Of a stretch of DNA of 64,000 bases, positions 1 to 9,124 are shown one piece after another. Source of the DNA: Paracoccus sigandri (GTDB lineage Bacteria; Pseudomonadota; Alphaproteobacteria; Rhodobacterales; Rhodobacteraceae); the NCBI RefSeq assembly GCF_003709565.1, contig NZ_QNRC01000012.1, positions 62,001-126,000 of the forward strand. The letters run 5' to 3'. Position 1 is the stretch's first letter. Every line of letters begins with the position of its first letter. The notes beneath the pieces were generated by a model. It saw only the letters and a list, made by a program, of their open reading frames with translations, did not search any database and was not told the origin of the DNA. Position numbers and translations under genes: made by a program.

Positions 1-1027
1 GGCGCAGCCGCTCCGCGTAGAGCCGCCAGTCCCAGGGTTCCAGCGCGCCGTTGACGCCGTCGGCATGCAGCATCGCGGTCAGCTTCGCCTCGTCCTCGGC
101 CGCGCGGGCGCGGGCGGCGTCCCAGACCTGGTGCAGCAGTTCCTCGACCCGCCCGGCGGTGCCGGCCATCTCGGGCTCCAGCTTCCAGGCGGCGAAATCG
201 GCATGGCCCAGCAATTGCGCGCGCTCGTGGCGCAGCGCCAGGATCTCGGCGGCGATGGCGCGGTTGTCGGTGGCCGCACCCCCCGCGCCCTCGCCCGAGC
301 CGCGCGCGGCCCAGGCCCGGAAGGCCAGCTCGCGCAGCGCCCGGTCCCGGGCATGTTCCAGGAAGGGCACGATCAGCGAGCGGTTCAGCGTGACGACCTG
401 CCCGTCCAGCCCGCGTTCCTTCGCCGCCGCGCGCATGGCGCGGACCAGCCAGTCGGGCAGCCCGGCCAGCTGGTCGTCCCGCAGGGGCAGCACGAAGTCG
501 CGCTCGTCCGCCAGCACGTTCTGGGTGAATTTCGTGGTCAGCTCGGCCATGCGGGCGCGGATCGCGGCCATGCGTTCGCGCGCGGCCTCGTCCAGCCCGG
601 CGCCCGCCCGCGTCAGGTCGCGCAGGGCCAGTTCGGTGATCCGCGCGTCCTGCGGATCCAGCGCCGCCAGGTCCGCCGCCACCGCCTTCACCCGCGCGTA
701 AAGCCGCGGATCCATGCTGACCCGGCTGTTATAGGCCGCCAGGCGCGGCGCGAAATCGCGCTGCAATTCCTGCCGCAGCGGGTTCGAATCGACCGAGGCC
801 AGCGTGTAGAAGATCGCCAGCACGCGGTTCAGCCCCTCTTCGGCCACCTCCATCGCGGCCAGGGTATTCTGGAAGCTGGGCGGTTCGGGATTGGCGGCGA
901 TCGCCTCCATCGCGGCCTCGGCGCGGGCCAGGGCGTCATCGAAACCCGCGGCGAAATCGCCGTCAGCGATCCGGTCGAAACGGGGCAGCCCCTCGGGGCC
1001 GGTCCAGCGGATCAGTTCGGAATTCAT
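1..1027 (-). CDS. dcp: Peptidase family M3 (peptidyl-dipeptidase Dcp-like), N-terminal part
   Basis: The gene runs off the left edge, so only the first 342 codons are present. Family members are zinc metallopeptidases that remove dipeptides from the C-terminus of peptides or degrade signal-peptide fragments. The visible part matches the long helical N-terminal lobe: FDRIADGDF, AANPEPPSFQNTLAAME, LASVDSNPLRQE, and later the LNRSLIVPFLEHARDRALRE stretch. The HEXXH zinc site lies outside the window, so activity cannot be judged. The start at 1027 is set by AGGAGG eight bases upstream. It is the last visible gene of the minus-strand run infC-dut-moeB-like-M3, 45 bases after the MoeB-like gene. 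Family assignment is fairly sure; Dcp versus oligopeptidase A is not settled. Confidence 0.8.
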   Translation of the reverse strand, partial: MNSELIRWTGPEGLPRFDRIADGDFAAGFDDALARAEAAMEAIAANPEPPSFQNTLAAMEVAEEGLNRVLAIFYTLASVDSNPLRQELQRDFAPRLAAYNSRVSMDPRLYARVKAVAADLAALDPQDARITELALRDLTRAGAGLDEAARERMAAIRARMAELTTKFTQNVLADERDFVLPLRDDQLAGLPDWLVRAMRAAAKERGLDGQVVTLNRSLIVPFLEHARDRALRELAFRAWAARGSGEGAGGAATDNRAIAAEILALRHERAQLLGHADFAAWKLEPEMAGTAGRVEELLHQVWDAARARAAEDEAKLTAMLHADGVNGALEPWDWRLYAERLR

Positions 1028-1072
1028 GCGGACCTCCTGCGGTTTCAGGGGCTTACTTAGAAGTCCCCGCCG

Positions 1073-2122
1073 TCATGTTCCAGTCACGAAATGGCCACCA
1101 CCGCAAACCGGGCAATCCGGGCGGGCATTGGTGCCGATCATCCGGCTTTCCCCATAGAGCCCGTCGAAGATCAGCATCCGGCCGCGCAGCCCCTGCCCCG
1201 CCTCGGCCAGGTGCTTGATCGCCTCCAGCGCCATCAGGCTGCCAACCACGCCCGGCAGGGGGCCGATCACGCCCGCCTCGGCGCAGGGCGGCGCAAGGCC
1301 GGGGGCGGGCGCCTGGGGGAACAGGCAGGCCATGCAGGGGCCGCCGCGCGCCGGGTCGTAAAGCGTCACCTGCCCCTCCCATTGCGCGATCGCCCCCGCG
1401 ATCAGCGGCACGCCCGCCCGGACGCAGAGGCGGTTGACCACCTCTCGGCTGGCGAAGCTGTCGGTGCCGTCCAGCACCAGGTCATGCGCGGCGACCAGCG
1501 CGGTATCGGCCTCGGTGATGCGGCGCTCCAGCGCGGTGACGGCGACATGCGGGTTCAGCGCGCCCATATTGGCGGCGGCGGCGCGGGATTTCATCTGGCC
1601 CCGCTGATCGGCGCGAAAGATCACCTGCCGCTGCAGGTTCGACAGCCCGACCGTATCGTCGTCGGCCAGGGTGATCCGCCCGACCCCCGCCGCCGCCAGA
1701 TAGAGACAGACCGGCGCGCCAAGTCCCCCCGCGCCGACGACCAGCACATTCGCCCCGCGCAGCCGCATCTGGCCGGGACCGCCGATCTCGCGCAGCACCA
1801 GGTGGCGGGCATAGCGGTCAAGCTCGGCATCGCTCATGCCGTCCTGCGCGGCGGGTTCGGGACCCGGAACCGGGATCGCGCCCGCCCGCAGGCGGCGCAG
1901 CCCGGCGCGATAGGCCAGCACCAGCAGCGCCGCGCCGCCGGCGACCAGCCAGATGCGCAGATCGCCCCCCAGGGCGCGCGCCGCCGGGCTGTTCGGCGCC
2001 AGCCCGTGCAGCAGCAGGATCCCCGCCCACAGCAGCAGCGCCGCCAGCGCCGCGACCCGCCCCGGCAGCCGCAGCAGCAAGGCCAGCGCCCCCAGCCCGG
2101 CAAGAAGCGCAAGCCCCAGCAT
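1073..2122 (-). CDS. MoeB/HesA/ThiF-family adenylyltransferase with N-terminal membrane segments
   Basis: The 349-residue protein has two parts. Residues 1-75 hold about three hydrophobic segments (near 2-19, 22-41 and 54-71). From residue 96 onward it is a canonical E1-like MoeB/ThiF domain with the nucleotide motif VVGAGGLG, the DDDTVGLSNLQRQ stretch, and two Cys pairs (CMAC, CPVC) that fit the structural zinc site. Such enzymes adenylate the C-terminus of a ubiquitin-like sulfur carrier such as MoaD or ThiS. The ATG overlaps the dut stop as TGATG, so translation is probably coupled. An internal ATG at 1837 behind AGGAC would give a normal soluble MoeB, so both forms are possible. The substrate cannot be told from sequence. 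Confidence 0.85.
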   Translation of the reverse strand: MLGLALLAGLGALALLLRLPGRVAALAALLLWAGILLLHGLAPNSPAARALGGDLRIWLVAGGAALLVLAYRAGLRRLRAGAIPVPGPEPAAQDGMSDAELDRYARHLVLREIGGPGQMRLRGANVLVVGAGGLGAPVCLYLAAAGVGRITLADDDTVGLSNLQRQVIFRADQRGQMKSRAAAANMGALNPHVAVTALERRITEADTALVAAHDLVLDGTDSFASREVVNRLCVRAGVPLIAGAIAQWEGQVTLYDPARGGPCMACLFPQAPAPGLAPPCAEAGVIGPLPGVVGSLMALEAIKHLAEAGQGLRGRMLIFDGLYGESRMIGTNARPDCPVCGGGHFVTGT

Positions 2123-2619
2123 CAGCCCGTGCCGCCGGCCCCGGCCTGCGCCCCGCGCTCTGCCGCGACCCCGGTCGAGCCGAAGCCGCCCGCCCCGCGC
2201 GCCGTGCCGCCGACCGCGGCCACTTCCTCGAAACGGGCCTGCGGGGCGGGGGCGACGACCATCTGCGCGATGCGGTCGCCATGGCCGATGCGGAAGGGTT
2301 CCTGCCCCAGATTGACCAGGATCACGCCGACCGGCCCGCGATAGTCGCAATCGATGGTGCCCGGCGCATTGACCAGCGTCACCCCGTGTTTCAGCGCCAG
2401 GCCCGAGCGCGGGCGGATCTGCACCTCCCAGCCCTCGGGGATCTCGAAGACCAGCCCGGTCGGGACCAGTGCCCGCTGGCCCGGCGCCAGTTCCAGCCCC
2501 TCCGGCAGGTCGGCGCGCAGATCGGCCCCCGCCGCACCCACTGTTTCGTATCGCGGCAGCGGCAGGGCGGGGTCCGCCCCCTCCAGCCGCTTGATCCTGA
2601 TGACCGGTGCCTGCGCCAT
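2122..2619 (-). CDS. dut: Deoxyuridine 5'-triphosphate nucleotidohydrolase (dUTPase)
   Basis: This 165-residue protein hydrolyses dUTP to dUMP and pyrophosphate, keeping uracil out of DNA and feeding thymidylate synthesis. All five trimeric dUTPase motifs are visible in order: [16 protein letters not shown], the [15 protein letters not shown] uracil-binding hairpin, GDRIAQMV, and the Gly-rich C-terminal arm GGFGSTG. I chose the ATG at 2619 because GGGGGA lies just upstream and the family begins near here; an in-frame ATG at 2640 would add seven unconserved residues. It lies between infC and the MoeB-like gene, and its stop overlaps the start of the latter. A terminator-like hairpin separates it from infC. 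Confidence 0.95.
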   Translation of the reverse strand: MAQAPVIRIKRLEGADPALPLPRYETVGAAGADLRADLPEGLELAPGQRALVPTGLVFEIPEGWEVQIRPRSGLALKHGVTLVNAPGTIDCDYRGPVGVILVNLGQEPFRIGHGDRIAQMVVAPAPQARFEEVAAVGGTARGAGGFGSTGVAAERGAQAGAGGTG

Positions 2620-2640
2620 GTCGTCCCCCGTTTCCTGCAA

Positions 2641-2672
2641 AGCAAAGGCCGCGCGGCAGTGCCAGCGCGGCC
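2641..2672 (-). terminator. Hairpin terminator after infC
   Basis: On the minus strand, 26 bases after the infC stop, GGCCGCGC and GCGCGGCC form a perfect 8-bp stem around a 10-base loop. TTTGCTTT follows. This is a reasonable intrinsic terminator, which would make dut-moeB at least partly a separate unit, though read-through is possible. Confidence 0.6.
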
Positions 2673-2697
2673 CGGTTCCTTCCGATCGCAGACCGCC

Positions 2698-3237
2698 TCA
2701 GCGCGGGGCGATCATCATCACCATCTGGCGGCCTTCCAGCTTCGGCATGGCCTCGATCTTGCCGGCCTCGCCGACATCGTCCCTGACCCGGTTCAGCAGG
2801 TCCAGGCCCAGTTCCTGGTGCGCCATCTCGCGGCCGCGGAAGCGCAGCGTGACCTTCACCTTGTCCCCCGCCTCGAGGAACTTCATCACGTTGCGCATCT
2901 TCACGTCGTAATCATGGGTGTCGGTCCCCGGACGGAACTTGACCTCCTTGATGTCGATGATCTTCTGCTTCTTGCGCGCCTCGGCCTCGCGCTTCTGCTG
3001 TTCGTACTTGAACTTGCCGAGATCCATCACCTTGCAGACGGGCGGGGTCGCATTCGGCGAGATTTCGACCAGATCCAGCCCGGCATCCTGCGCCATCTGC
3101 AGCCCGACGGATGGCGGCACGACGCCGACATTCTCTCCATCAGCGCCGATCAGGCGGATTTCGGACACGCGGATGCGTTCGTTGACGCGGGGGCCGGTGT
3201 CGCGGGTGGGCGGTGCGTTATGCGGTCTGCGGGCTAT
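2698..3237 (-). CDS. infC: Translation initiation factor IF-3, with a probable ATA start codon
   Basis: IF-3 binds the 30S subunit, prevents 50S joining and checks the start codon and initiator tRNA. The C-terminal domain is typical, including [16 protein letters not shown] and [12 protein letters not shown]. The first normal start in frame, GTG at 3168, would cut off the conserved N-terminus. Reading 23 codons further upstream gives [20 protein letters not shown], the usual alphaproteobacterial N-terminus, beginning at ATA (3237). AAAGGAG sits seven bases before that ATA, and no ATG, GTG or TTG lies between it and the GTG in frame. The resulting 179 residues match the roughly 180 of E. coli IF-3, whose gene starts with the rare AUU for autoregulation. 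rpmI and rplT are not next to it here. Confidence 0.9.
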   Translation of the reverse strand: MARRPHNAPPTRDTGPRVNERIRVSEIRLIGADGENVGVVPPSVGLQMAQDAGLDLVEISPNATPPVCKVMDLGKFKYEQQKREAEARKKQKIIDIKEVKFRPGTDTHDYDVKMRNVMKFLEAGDKVKVTLRFRGREMAHQELGLDLLNRVRDDVGEAGKIEAMPKLEGRQMVMMIAPR

Positions 3238-3275
3238 GGCGTTGCTCCTTTTATGGCCATGGCGGGAATGGGCGG

Positions 3276-3297
3276 AAAATAAGCGCCGCGCGGCGCC
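3276..3297 (-). promoter_or_regulatory. Hairpin in the infC leader, possible attenuator
   Basis: On the minus strand a perfect palindrome, GCGCCGCGCGGCGC (3283-3296), is followed directly by TTATTTT, about 40 bases before the infC start. It could be an attenuator or the end of an upstream transcript. Nothing else supports it. Confidence 0.3.
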
Positions 3298-3445
3298 AGT
3301 TCAACCTGATTTGATCGTGCCGGGGGCCTGTCGGGTCGGTTTTTACGTCGAATTTCGCCGATCCGCTTTCGGGTTGCCGGCTTTTCCCCTGCACGCCGCT
3401 ATGCGATAGATGCGGCAACGCCGTTCCAGTCGCAAAGGACGCCCC

Positions 3446-4156
3446 ATGCGCAAGATCCTGCCCGTCATCGTGATTCTGGTCGTCATTCTGGGTGCGCTGC
3501 TGTGGTGGAACAGCCGGCAATCGACCAGCGTGACGCAGCAACCGGTGCCCGAGGCGACCCAGACCACCCCGCCGCCAGCCGATTCGGCCCCCGAGTCCGC
3601 GCCCGAGGAAACGTCCGCCGAACCTTCGCCCGAAGAGGCCGCGCTGGAGGCCGAGCGCGAGGCGGCCGCCAATGCCGCCGCCGACGCCGCGGCCGATGCG
3701 GCGGCGATCGCGGCGGATGCGGCGGCCGAGGCCGCCCGTGCCTCGGACCAGACCGGCCTGCCCCAGGCCAGCGAGGCCGCGCAAGAGGCCGAGGCCGCCG
3801 CCGAGGCGGCGCTGGACGCCGCCGCCCGCGCGGCCGATGCGGCGGCGGGCATCGCCTCGGACGTGGCGGGACAGGCGACCGCGGCGGGCAATGCCTCGGC
3901 CTCGGGCGCCGCCCAGGCGGCCCGCGACGCGGCAGAGGCCACCAACGAGGCCGCCGACGCGGCCGTCACCGCGACGCGGATCGAGGCGCTGCTGAGCCCC
4001 GAGGGATTCGACGCCGCCCAGGTCGAGCGGATCATCGACAATGCCGCCATTCCGGACCTGCAGAAGCAGACGCTGAAACGGCTGGTCGAGAGCGCCTCGG
4101 ACAATCCCGAATTGCTGCGGCAGGCCCTGGAGCAGGTGAAGGCCGTCATGCAATGA
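3446..4156 (+). CDS. Membrane-anchored alanine-rich protein of unknown function
   Basis: I do not recognise a family for this 236-residue protein. The first 22 residues form one membrane segment (VIVILVVILGALLWW) after a short basic N-terminus, with no lipobox or clear cleavage site. Residues 30-60 are rich in Pro, Glu and Thr. Residues 65-180 are dominated by Ala with regularly placed Glu, Asp and Arg, consistent with a long helix or coiled coil. The last 55 residues are more complex (LLSPEGFDAAQVERIIDNA onwards) and may be a small folded domain. The start follows AAAGGAC; an upstream in-frame start at 3410 lacks a good site. Its stop overlaps the next ATG. A periplasmic, cell-envelope role is only an inference from the topology. 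Confidence 0.7.
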   Translation: MRKILPVIVILVVILGALLWWNSRQSTSVTQQPVPEATQTTPPPADSAPESAPEETSAEPSPEEAALEAEREAAANAAADAAADAAAIAADAAAEAARASDQTGLPQASEAAQEAEAAAEAALDAAARAADAAAGIASDVAGQATAAGNASASGAAQAARDAAEATNEAADAAVTATRIEALLSPEGFDAAQVERIIDNAAIPDLQKQTLKRLVESASDNPELLRQALEQVKAVMQ

Positions 4157-5019
4157 ACCCGCCCCGGCTGGAGGATTATCTGGCCCGGCGCCCCGCCACG
4201 CTGGCGAAGGGACCCATCGCCGTCGTCCTGATCGAGGATTCCGCCGCCGTCGAGGAAACCCTGCTGCACCACCTGCGCGCCGGCTTCCGCCACGTCCTGG
4301 CGCTGTCGCCCGAGCCGGTGGCGATGCCGCAGGACACCGCAACCCATATCACCAACCTGATCTGGAACACCCGCCGCCCCGCCGCCCATGTCGGCGCCGT
4401 CAACGCGGTCATCCGGGCCGTGCCCGCCGGCACCTGGCTCTATTACTGCTTCAACGCCGAATTCCTGTTCTTCCCCTTCTCGGAATCGCGCCGCGTGGGG
4501 GAAATGCTGGCCTTCCATGCCGAGGAACGGCGCGACGCGATGCTGACCTATGTGATCGACCTCTATGCGCCCGACCTGGCGGCCCACCCCGATGCCGTCG
4601 ACCTGGAACAGGCGATGTTCGACCGCACCGGCTATTACGCGCTGGGGCGGCCCGGCCCGGACGGCCACCCGCTGGAACGGCAGCTGGATTTCCACGGCGG
4701 GCTGCGCTGGCGCTTCGAGGAATTCGTGCCCGCCGACCGCCGCCGGATCGACCGGATCGGCCTGTTCCGCGCCCTGCCCGAGCTGCGCGTCACCCCCGAC
4801 CACCGCTTCAACATCCCGGAATACAACACCTATTCCTGCCCCTGGCACCACAACCTGACCGCCGCCATCGCCTCGTTCCGGGTCGCCAAGGCCCTGGCGA
4901 GCAATCCGGGCTCGCGCGACCGGATCGGCGGCTTCGTCTGGCGCAGCTCGCACCGGTTCGACTGGTCGTCGCAGCAGCTGATGGATCTGGGCCTGATGGA
5001 GCCGGGGCAATGGTTCTGA
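4153..5019 (+). CDS. Putative glycosyltransferase family 2-like protein
   Basis: The 288-residue protein starts at the ATG that overlaps the upstream stop (ATGA). Its N-terminus, with IAVVLIEDSAAVEETLLHHL followed by AGFRHVLALSP, resembles the Glyco_tranf_2_4 group in which a short nucleotide-binding fold replaces the full GT2 domain. The central block around residues 95-125 (WLYYCFNAEFLFFPFSESR) sits where that group carries its acidic metal-binding motif, but I do not see a clean DXD. No membrane segment or signal peptide is evident. It lies between the Ala-rich anchored protein and dgt. The family call is tentative and the substrate unknown. Confidence 0.5.
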   Translation: MNPPRLEDYLARRPATLAKGPIAVVLIEDSAAVEETLLHHLRAGFRHVLALSPEPVAMPQDTATHITNLIWNTRRPAAHVGAVNAVIRAVPAGTWLYYCFNAEFLFFPFSESRRVGEMLAFHAEERRDAMLTYVIDLYAPDLAAHPDAVDLEQAMFDRTGYYALGRPGPDGHPLERQLDFHGGLRWRFEEFVPADRRRIDRIGLFRALPELRVTPDHRFNIPEYNTYSCPWHHNLTAAIASFRVAKALASNPGSRDRIGGFVWRSSHRFDWSSQQLMDLGLMEPGQWF

Positions 5020-5031
5020 ACGGAACGCCGC

Positions 5032-6399
5032 ATGCAGGCTGACCCCGCAGCCTGGCTGGAACGGCGCGAGGGCTGGCGCCGGCAGGACGCGGATGCCCGC
5101 GACGAGGGCGATGTCGATTTCGGCCGGGTGATCCATTCGGCCTCGTTCCGCCGGCTGCAGGGCAAGACGCAGATCCTGAACCTGGGCGACAGCGATTTCT
5201 ACCGCACCCGGCTGACCCATTCGCTGGAGGTGGCGCAGATCGCCGGCGGGCTGGTCCAGCGGTTGCGCCGCGCCTTCCCGGATCACCCCGCCGCCGCCGC
5301 CCTGCCCGACCGGGCGATGATCCAGGCCATCGCGCTGACCCACGACCTGGGCCACCCGCCCTTCGGCCATGGCGGCGAGGTGGCGCTGAACTATTGCATG
5401 CGCGACCGCGACGGGTGCCAGCCCGGCGGCTTCGAGGGCAACGGCCAGACCCTGCGCATCCTGTCGCGGCTGGAGAATTTCTCGGCCAATGCGGGCGCGA
5501 ACCTGACCCGGCGCAGCCTGCTGGGCGTGCTGAAATATCCGCTGGCCTTCTCGGCCGCGCGCAATCCGGCGATAAGCCCGCGCCTGCACCGGGGCCTGTC
5601 GACGCTGCAGACCATCGACGTGGCGGCCTCGACGCCGCCGAAATGCTACCTGGACAGCGAATCCGATGTCGTGGACTGGATCCTGGCGCCGCTGTCCCCC
5701 GCGGATCGCGACGCCTTCCAGGACAGCCGCGAAGGCGCCGAGGGCCACCGCAAACCGCTGCACAAGTCGCTGGATTGCAGCCTGATGGACCTGGCCGACG
5801 ACATCGCCTATGGCGTCCACGACCTGGAGGACGCGATCGCCCTGCGGCTGGTCACGCCCGAGCAGTTCCGCGAGGAAGTGACGCCGGATCGCTGCTCCTC
5901 CTTCGTCGCGGCGCTGCGGCGCGACTATCCCGGCGAAAGCAACGATCCCCATGCCAGCATGGTCGCCGCGCTGTTCGGCGAGGCGGGCAGCCGCAAGCGC
6001 CATATCAGCCGCATGGTCGGGCATCTGATCACCGCCGTCGAATTTTCCCAGGCGCCGCAATTCGCCGATCCGCTGCTGCGCTGGCGCGCGGCCCTGCCCG
6101 CCCCGCAGGCCGCGTTCCTGGCGGCGCTGAAGGATTTCGTCTTCCGCCGCCTGATCCGCAGCCCCGGCGTCCAGCAGCTGGAATTCAAGGGCCAGCGCAT
6201 GGTCGTCGCCCTGTTCGAGGCGCTGGAATCCGACCCCGAACGCCTGCTGCCCGACGAGGCGCGGGACCGCCTGGGGCGGGGCGAGGACGCCCTGCGGGTG
6301 ATCTGCGACACCCTGGCGGCGATGACCGACGCCCACCTGCTGCGCAGCTACGAGCGGCTGTTCGCGCCGCGCATGGGCTCGGTCTTCGACCGGCTGTGA
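5032..6399 (+). CDS. dgt: Deoxyguanosinetriphosphate triphosphohydrolase-like HD protein
   Basis: Dgt-type enzymes cleave dNTPs to deoxynucleosides and triphosphate and help set dNTP pools. The HD-domain residues are clear: RLTHSLEV with H63, [16 protein letters not shown] with H104, D105 and H108, and [13 protein letters not shown] further on, which together bind the metal. [15 protein letters not shown] is also characteristic. The 455-residue length agrees with the long alphaproteobacterial Dgt type. The start lies 12 bases after the preceding stop, with GGAACG as a modest ribosome site. Whether it prefers dGTP or is a broad dNTPase cannot be read from sequence. Confidence 0.9.
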   Translation: MQADPAAWLERREGWRRQDADARDEGDVDFGRVIHSASFRRLQGKTQILNLGDSDFYRTRLTHSLEVAQIAGGLVQRLRRAFPDHPAAAALPDRAMIQAIALTHDLGHPPFGHGGEVALNYCMRDRDGCQPGGFEGNGQTLRILSRLENFSANAGANLTRRSLLGVLKYPLAFSAARNPAISPRLHRGLSTLQTIDVAASTPPKCYLDSESDVVDWILAPLSPADRDAFQDSREGAEGHRKPLHKSLDCSLMDLADDIAYGVHDLEDAIALRLVTPEQFREEVTPDRCSSFVAALRRDYPGESNDPHASMVAALFGEAGSRKRHISRMVGHLITAVEFSQAPQFADPLLRWRAALPAPQAAFLAALKDFVFRRLIRSPGVQQLEFKGQRMVVALFEALESDPERLLPDEARDRLGRGEDALRVICDTLAAMTDAHLLRSYERLFAPRMGSVFDRL

Positions 6400-6439
6400 T
6401 GCCACGGTCGCGGCACAATCCGCCGCAACCCGCTTGCAC

Positions 6440-6468
6440 TTGCACGCGGTTTGCCGCGAATGATAGAC
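6440..6468 (+). promoter_or_regulatory. Putative promoter of fabA-fabB-fabI
   Basis: In the 140-base gap after dgt, TTGCAC (6440-6445) is followed 16 to 17 bases later by GATAGA or ATAGAC. A second TTGCAC overlaps just upstream at 6434. No operator for a fatty-acid regulator is recognisable. The call rests on weak consensus and on position. Confidence 0.35.
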
Positions 6469-6539
6469 GGAACGTCAATTTGATCACGAAACGGCGATGG
6501 CGGCGCGCCCGCCCGCGCCGACAGGAAAGGCAAGACCGC

Positions 6540-7049
6540 ATGGCAATGACCCAAACCAGCTTCGACCGCGACGACCTGCTGGCCTGCGCGCGCGGAGAGC
6601 TGTTCGGCCCCGGCAATGCGCAACTGCCCGAACCCCCGATGCTGATGATGGATCGCATCACCGATATTTCCGAGGATGGCGGCGCGCATGGCAAGGGCCA
6701 TGTGGTGGCCGAATTCGACATCCATCCCGACCTGTGGTTCTTTCCCTGCCATTTCCCCGGCAACCCGATCATGCCGGGCTGCCTGGGCCTCGACGGGCTG
6801 TGGCAGCTGACCGGCTTCAATCTGGGCTGGCGTGGCTGGGAGGGGCGCGGCTATGCTCTGGGTGTGGGCGAGGTCAAGCTGACCGGCATGGTCCGCCCCG
6901 ACCGCAAGATGCTGCGCTATTACGTCGATTTCACCAAGGCGGTGCAGACCCGCCGGCTGACCATGGGCGTGGCGGATGGCCGCGTCGAAGCGGATGGCGA
7001 AACCATCTATCTGGTCAAGGACATGAAGGTCGCGCTGTCGGCCAGCTGA
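6540..7049 (+). CDS. fabA: 3-hydroxydecanoyl-ACP dehydratase/isomerase
   Basis: FabA dehydrates beta-hydroxyacyl-ACP and isomerises trans-2- to cis-3-decenoyl-ACP, the branch point of anaerobic unsaturated fatty-acid synthesis. The 169-residue sequence has the active-site helix with His71 in [11 protein letters not shown] and Asp85 in [10 protein letters not shown], matching H70 and D84 of E. coli. The first ATG (6540) is preceded by AGGAAAGG at good spacing; a second ATG two codons on is an alternative. It heads the fabA-fabB-fabI operon, 24 bases before fabB, which lets all three steps for unsaturated acyl chains be made together. Confidence 0.97.
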   Translation: MAMTQTSFDRDDLLACARGELFGPGNAQLPEPPMLMMDRITDISEDGGAHGKGHVVAEFDIHPDLWFFPCHFPGNPIMPGCLGLDGLWQLTGFNLGWRGWEGRGYALGVGEVKLTGMVRPDRKMLRYYVDFTKAVQTRRLTMGVADGRVEADGETIYLVKDMKVALSAS

Positions 7050-7073
7050 GAAACATTCAGGAGGAGCCCTCTC

Positions 7074-8303
7074 ATGCGACGCGTCGTCATCACCGGGCTG
7101 GGGATCGTCTCGCCCATCGGCAACAATGCCGACGAGGTGACCGAAAGCCTGCGCGCCGGCCGGTCCGGGATCGTCTTCGCCCCGGAATATGCCGAACACG
7201 GTTTCCGCAGCCAGATCCACGGGATGCCGCAGATCGTGCTGGAAGACCATGTCGACAAGCGCAACCTGCGCTTCATGGGCCCCGGCGCAGCCTATAACTT
7301 CATCGCCATGGAGCAGGCGATCAGGGACAGCGGGCTGGAGGAAGCCGACGTGTCCAACCCGCGCACCGGGCTGATCATGGGCTCGGGCGGGCCGTCGACC
7401 AGCAATTTCTTCGACGCCCACCAGATCGTCATCGAGAAGGGCAGCCCCAAGCGCATGGGCCCCTTCATGGTCACGCGCTGCATGTCCTCGACCAATTCGG
7501 CCTGCCTGGCGACGCCCTTCAAGATCAAGGGCGTGAACTATTCGATCACCTCGGCCTGCTCGACCAGCGCGCATTGCATCGGCAATGGCGTCGAGCAGAT
7601 CCAGATGGGCAAGCAGGACATCGTCTTCGCCGGCGGCGGCGAGGAGCTGGACTGGACGCTTTCCTGCCTGTTCGACGCGATGGGGGCGATGTCGTCGAAA
7701 TACAACGACACGCCCGAGACCGCCTCGCGCCCCTATGACACCAGCCGCGACGGTTTCGTGATCGCCGGCGGCGGCGGCGTCGTGGTGCTGGAGGAACTGT
7801 CCCACGCCCTGGCGCGCGGCGCGAAGATCTATGCCGAGGTGACGGGCTATGGCGCCACCTCGGACGGCTATGACATGGTCGCGCCCTCGGGCGAGGGCGG
7901 CGAGCGGTCGATGCGGCTGGCGCTGGAAACCCTGCCCGAGGGGCGCAAGGTCAGCTATGTCAATTCGCACGGCACCTCGACCCCGGTGGGCGATATCGGC
8001 GAGATCAAGGCGATCCGCCGCGTCTTCGGCGAGGGGTCCACGCCCCCGGTCAGCTCGACCAAGTCGCTGACCGGCCATTCGCTGGGGGCGACCGGCGTGC
8101 ATGAGGCGATCTATTGCCTGCTGATGATGCAGAACGACTTCATCGCGGCCTCGGCGAATGTCGGCACGCTGGACCCCGAGCTGCAGCCGGGCGAGATTGC
8201 CACCACCCGCGTGGACGATGCCGGGCTGGATTCGCTCCTGTCCAACAGCTTCGGCTTCGGCGGCACCAATGCCACGCTGCTGATGTCCAGATACATGGAA
8301 TAA
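7074..8303 (+). CDS. fabB: 3-oxoacyl-ACP synthase I
   Basis: FabB condenses malonyl-ACP with acyl-ACP and elongates the cis-3-decenoyl product of FabA. The catalytic triad is intact: Cys162 in [11 protein letters not shown], His299 in [12 protein letters not shown], and His335 in [11 protein letters not shown], with the supporting Lys330 before it. The Gly-rich C-terminal NSFGFGGTN motif is present. The length of 409 residues is normal. AGGAGG lies upstream of the ATG. It sits between fabA and fabI, which supports FabB rather than FabF. Confidence 0.97.
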   Translation: MRRVVITGLGIVSPIGNNADEVTESLRAGRSGIVFAPEYAEHGFRSQIHGMPQIVLEDHVDKRNLRFMGPGAAYNFIAMEQAIRDSGLEEADVSNPRTGLIMGSGGPSTSNFFDAHQIVIEKGSPKRMGPFMVTRCMSSTNSACLATPFKIKGVNYSITSACSTSAHCIGNGVEQIQMGKQDIVFAGGGEELDWTLSCLFDAMGAMSSKYNDTPETASRPYDTSRDGFVIAGGGGVVVLEELSHALARGAKIYAEVTGYGATSDGYDMVAPSGEGGERSMRLALETLPEGRKVSYVNSHGTSTPVGDIGEIKAIRRVFGEGSTPPVSSTKSLTGHSLGATGVHEAIYCLLMMQNDFIAASANVGTLDPELQPGEIATTRVDDAGLDSLLSNSFGFGGTNATLLMSRYME

Positions 8304-8328
8304 GAAGAAACAGGAACGAGGACGGCAT

Positions 8329-9117
8329 ATGGGCGAACTTCTGAAGGGCAAACGCGGCCTTGTGATGGGGGTCGCCAATGACCGCTCCATCGCCTGGGGC
8401 ATCGCGAAGGCGGCCGCGGCCCAGGGGGCCGAGCTGGCCTTCAGCTATCAGGGCGAGGCTTTCGGCAAGCGGGTCCAGCCCTTGGCGCAGACGCTGGGTT
8501 CGGATGTCCTGCTGGACATGGATGTGACGGATGACGCATCGCTGGAGGCGGGCTTCGCCGGGCTGGCCGAACGCTGGGGGCGGCTGGACTTCCTGATCCA
8601 TGCCATCGCCTATTCCAACAAGGACGAGCTGACCGGCCGTTTCGTCGATACCAGCCGGGCGAATTTCAAGCATTCGCTGGACATTTCCTGCTATTCGCTG
8701 ATCGAGGTGGCGCGGCGCGCCATGCCGCTGATGGCGCCGGGCTCCTCGATCCTGACGCTGACCTATGCGGGCTCGAACCGGGTGACGCCCTTCTACAACG
8801 TCATGGGCGTGGCCAAGGCGGCGCTGGAAAGCGCGGTGCGCTACCTGGCCAACGACCTGGGGCCGGACGGGATCCGGGTGAACGCGATCAGCCCCGGCCC
8901 GATGAAGACCCTGGCCGGCGCGGCCATCGGCGGGGCGCGCAAGACCTTCCGCCACACCGAGGCCAATGCGCCGCTGCGTGCCAATGCCACGCTGGAGGCG
9001 ATCGGCGGCACCGCCGTCTGGCTGATGTCGGACTGGGGCGCCTGCACCACCGGCGAGGTGGTCATGGTCGATGGCGGCTATCACGTGCTGGGCATGCCGC
9101 AGAGCGAAAACCTGTGA
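8329..9117 (+). CDS. fabI: Enoyl-ACP reductase (NADH)
   Basis: FabI reduces trans-2-enoyl-ACP in the last step of each elongation cycle. The 262-residue short-chain dehydrogenase has the divergent FabI cofactor site GVANDRSIAWG, the IAYSNKDEL segment, and Tyr146, Tyr156 and Lys163 at the same numbers as in E. coli FabI (TLTYAGSNRV, then FYNVMGVAK). The start follows AGGAACGAGG. It closes the fab operon. A type A 3' hairpin element begins eight bases after the stop. Confidence 0.97.
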   Translation: MGELLKGKRGLVMGVANDRSIAWGIAKAAAAQGAELAFSYQGEAFGKRVQPLAQTLGSDVLLDMDVTDDASLEAGFAGLAERWGRLDFLIHAIAYSNKDELTGRFVDTSRANFKHSLDISCYSLIEVARRAMPLMAPGSSILTLTYAGSNRVTPFYNVMGVAKAALESAVRYLANDLGPDGIRVNAISPGPMKTLAGAAIGGARKTFRHTEANAPLRANATLEAIGGTAVWLMSDWGACTTGEVVMVDGGYHVLGMPQSENL

Positions 9118-9124
9118 GGCGAGG

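Noticed and set aside
2620..2640. Longer dut start at 2640
   Set aside because: Adds seven unconserved residues and lacks a ribosome site; the ATG at 2619 has GGGGGA upstream.
3343..6405. Very long open frame (about 1000 codons) on the minus strand opposite the Ala-rich protein, the glycosyltransferase-like gene and dgt
   Set aside because: Composition is low-complexity Arg/Ala/Gln-rich with no domain; it is a by-product of GC-rich third positions opposite well-supported genes.
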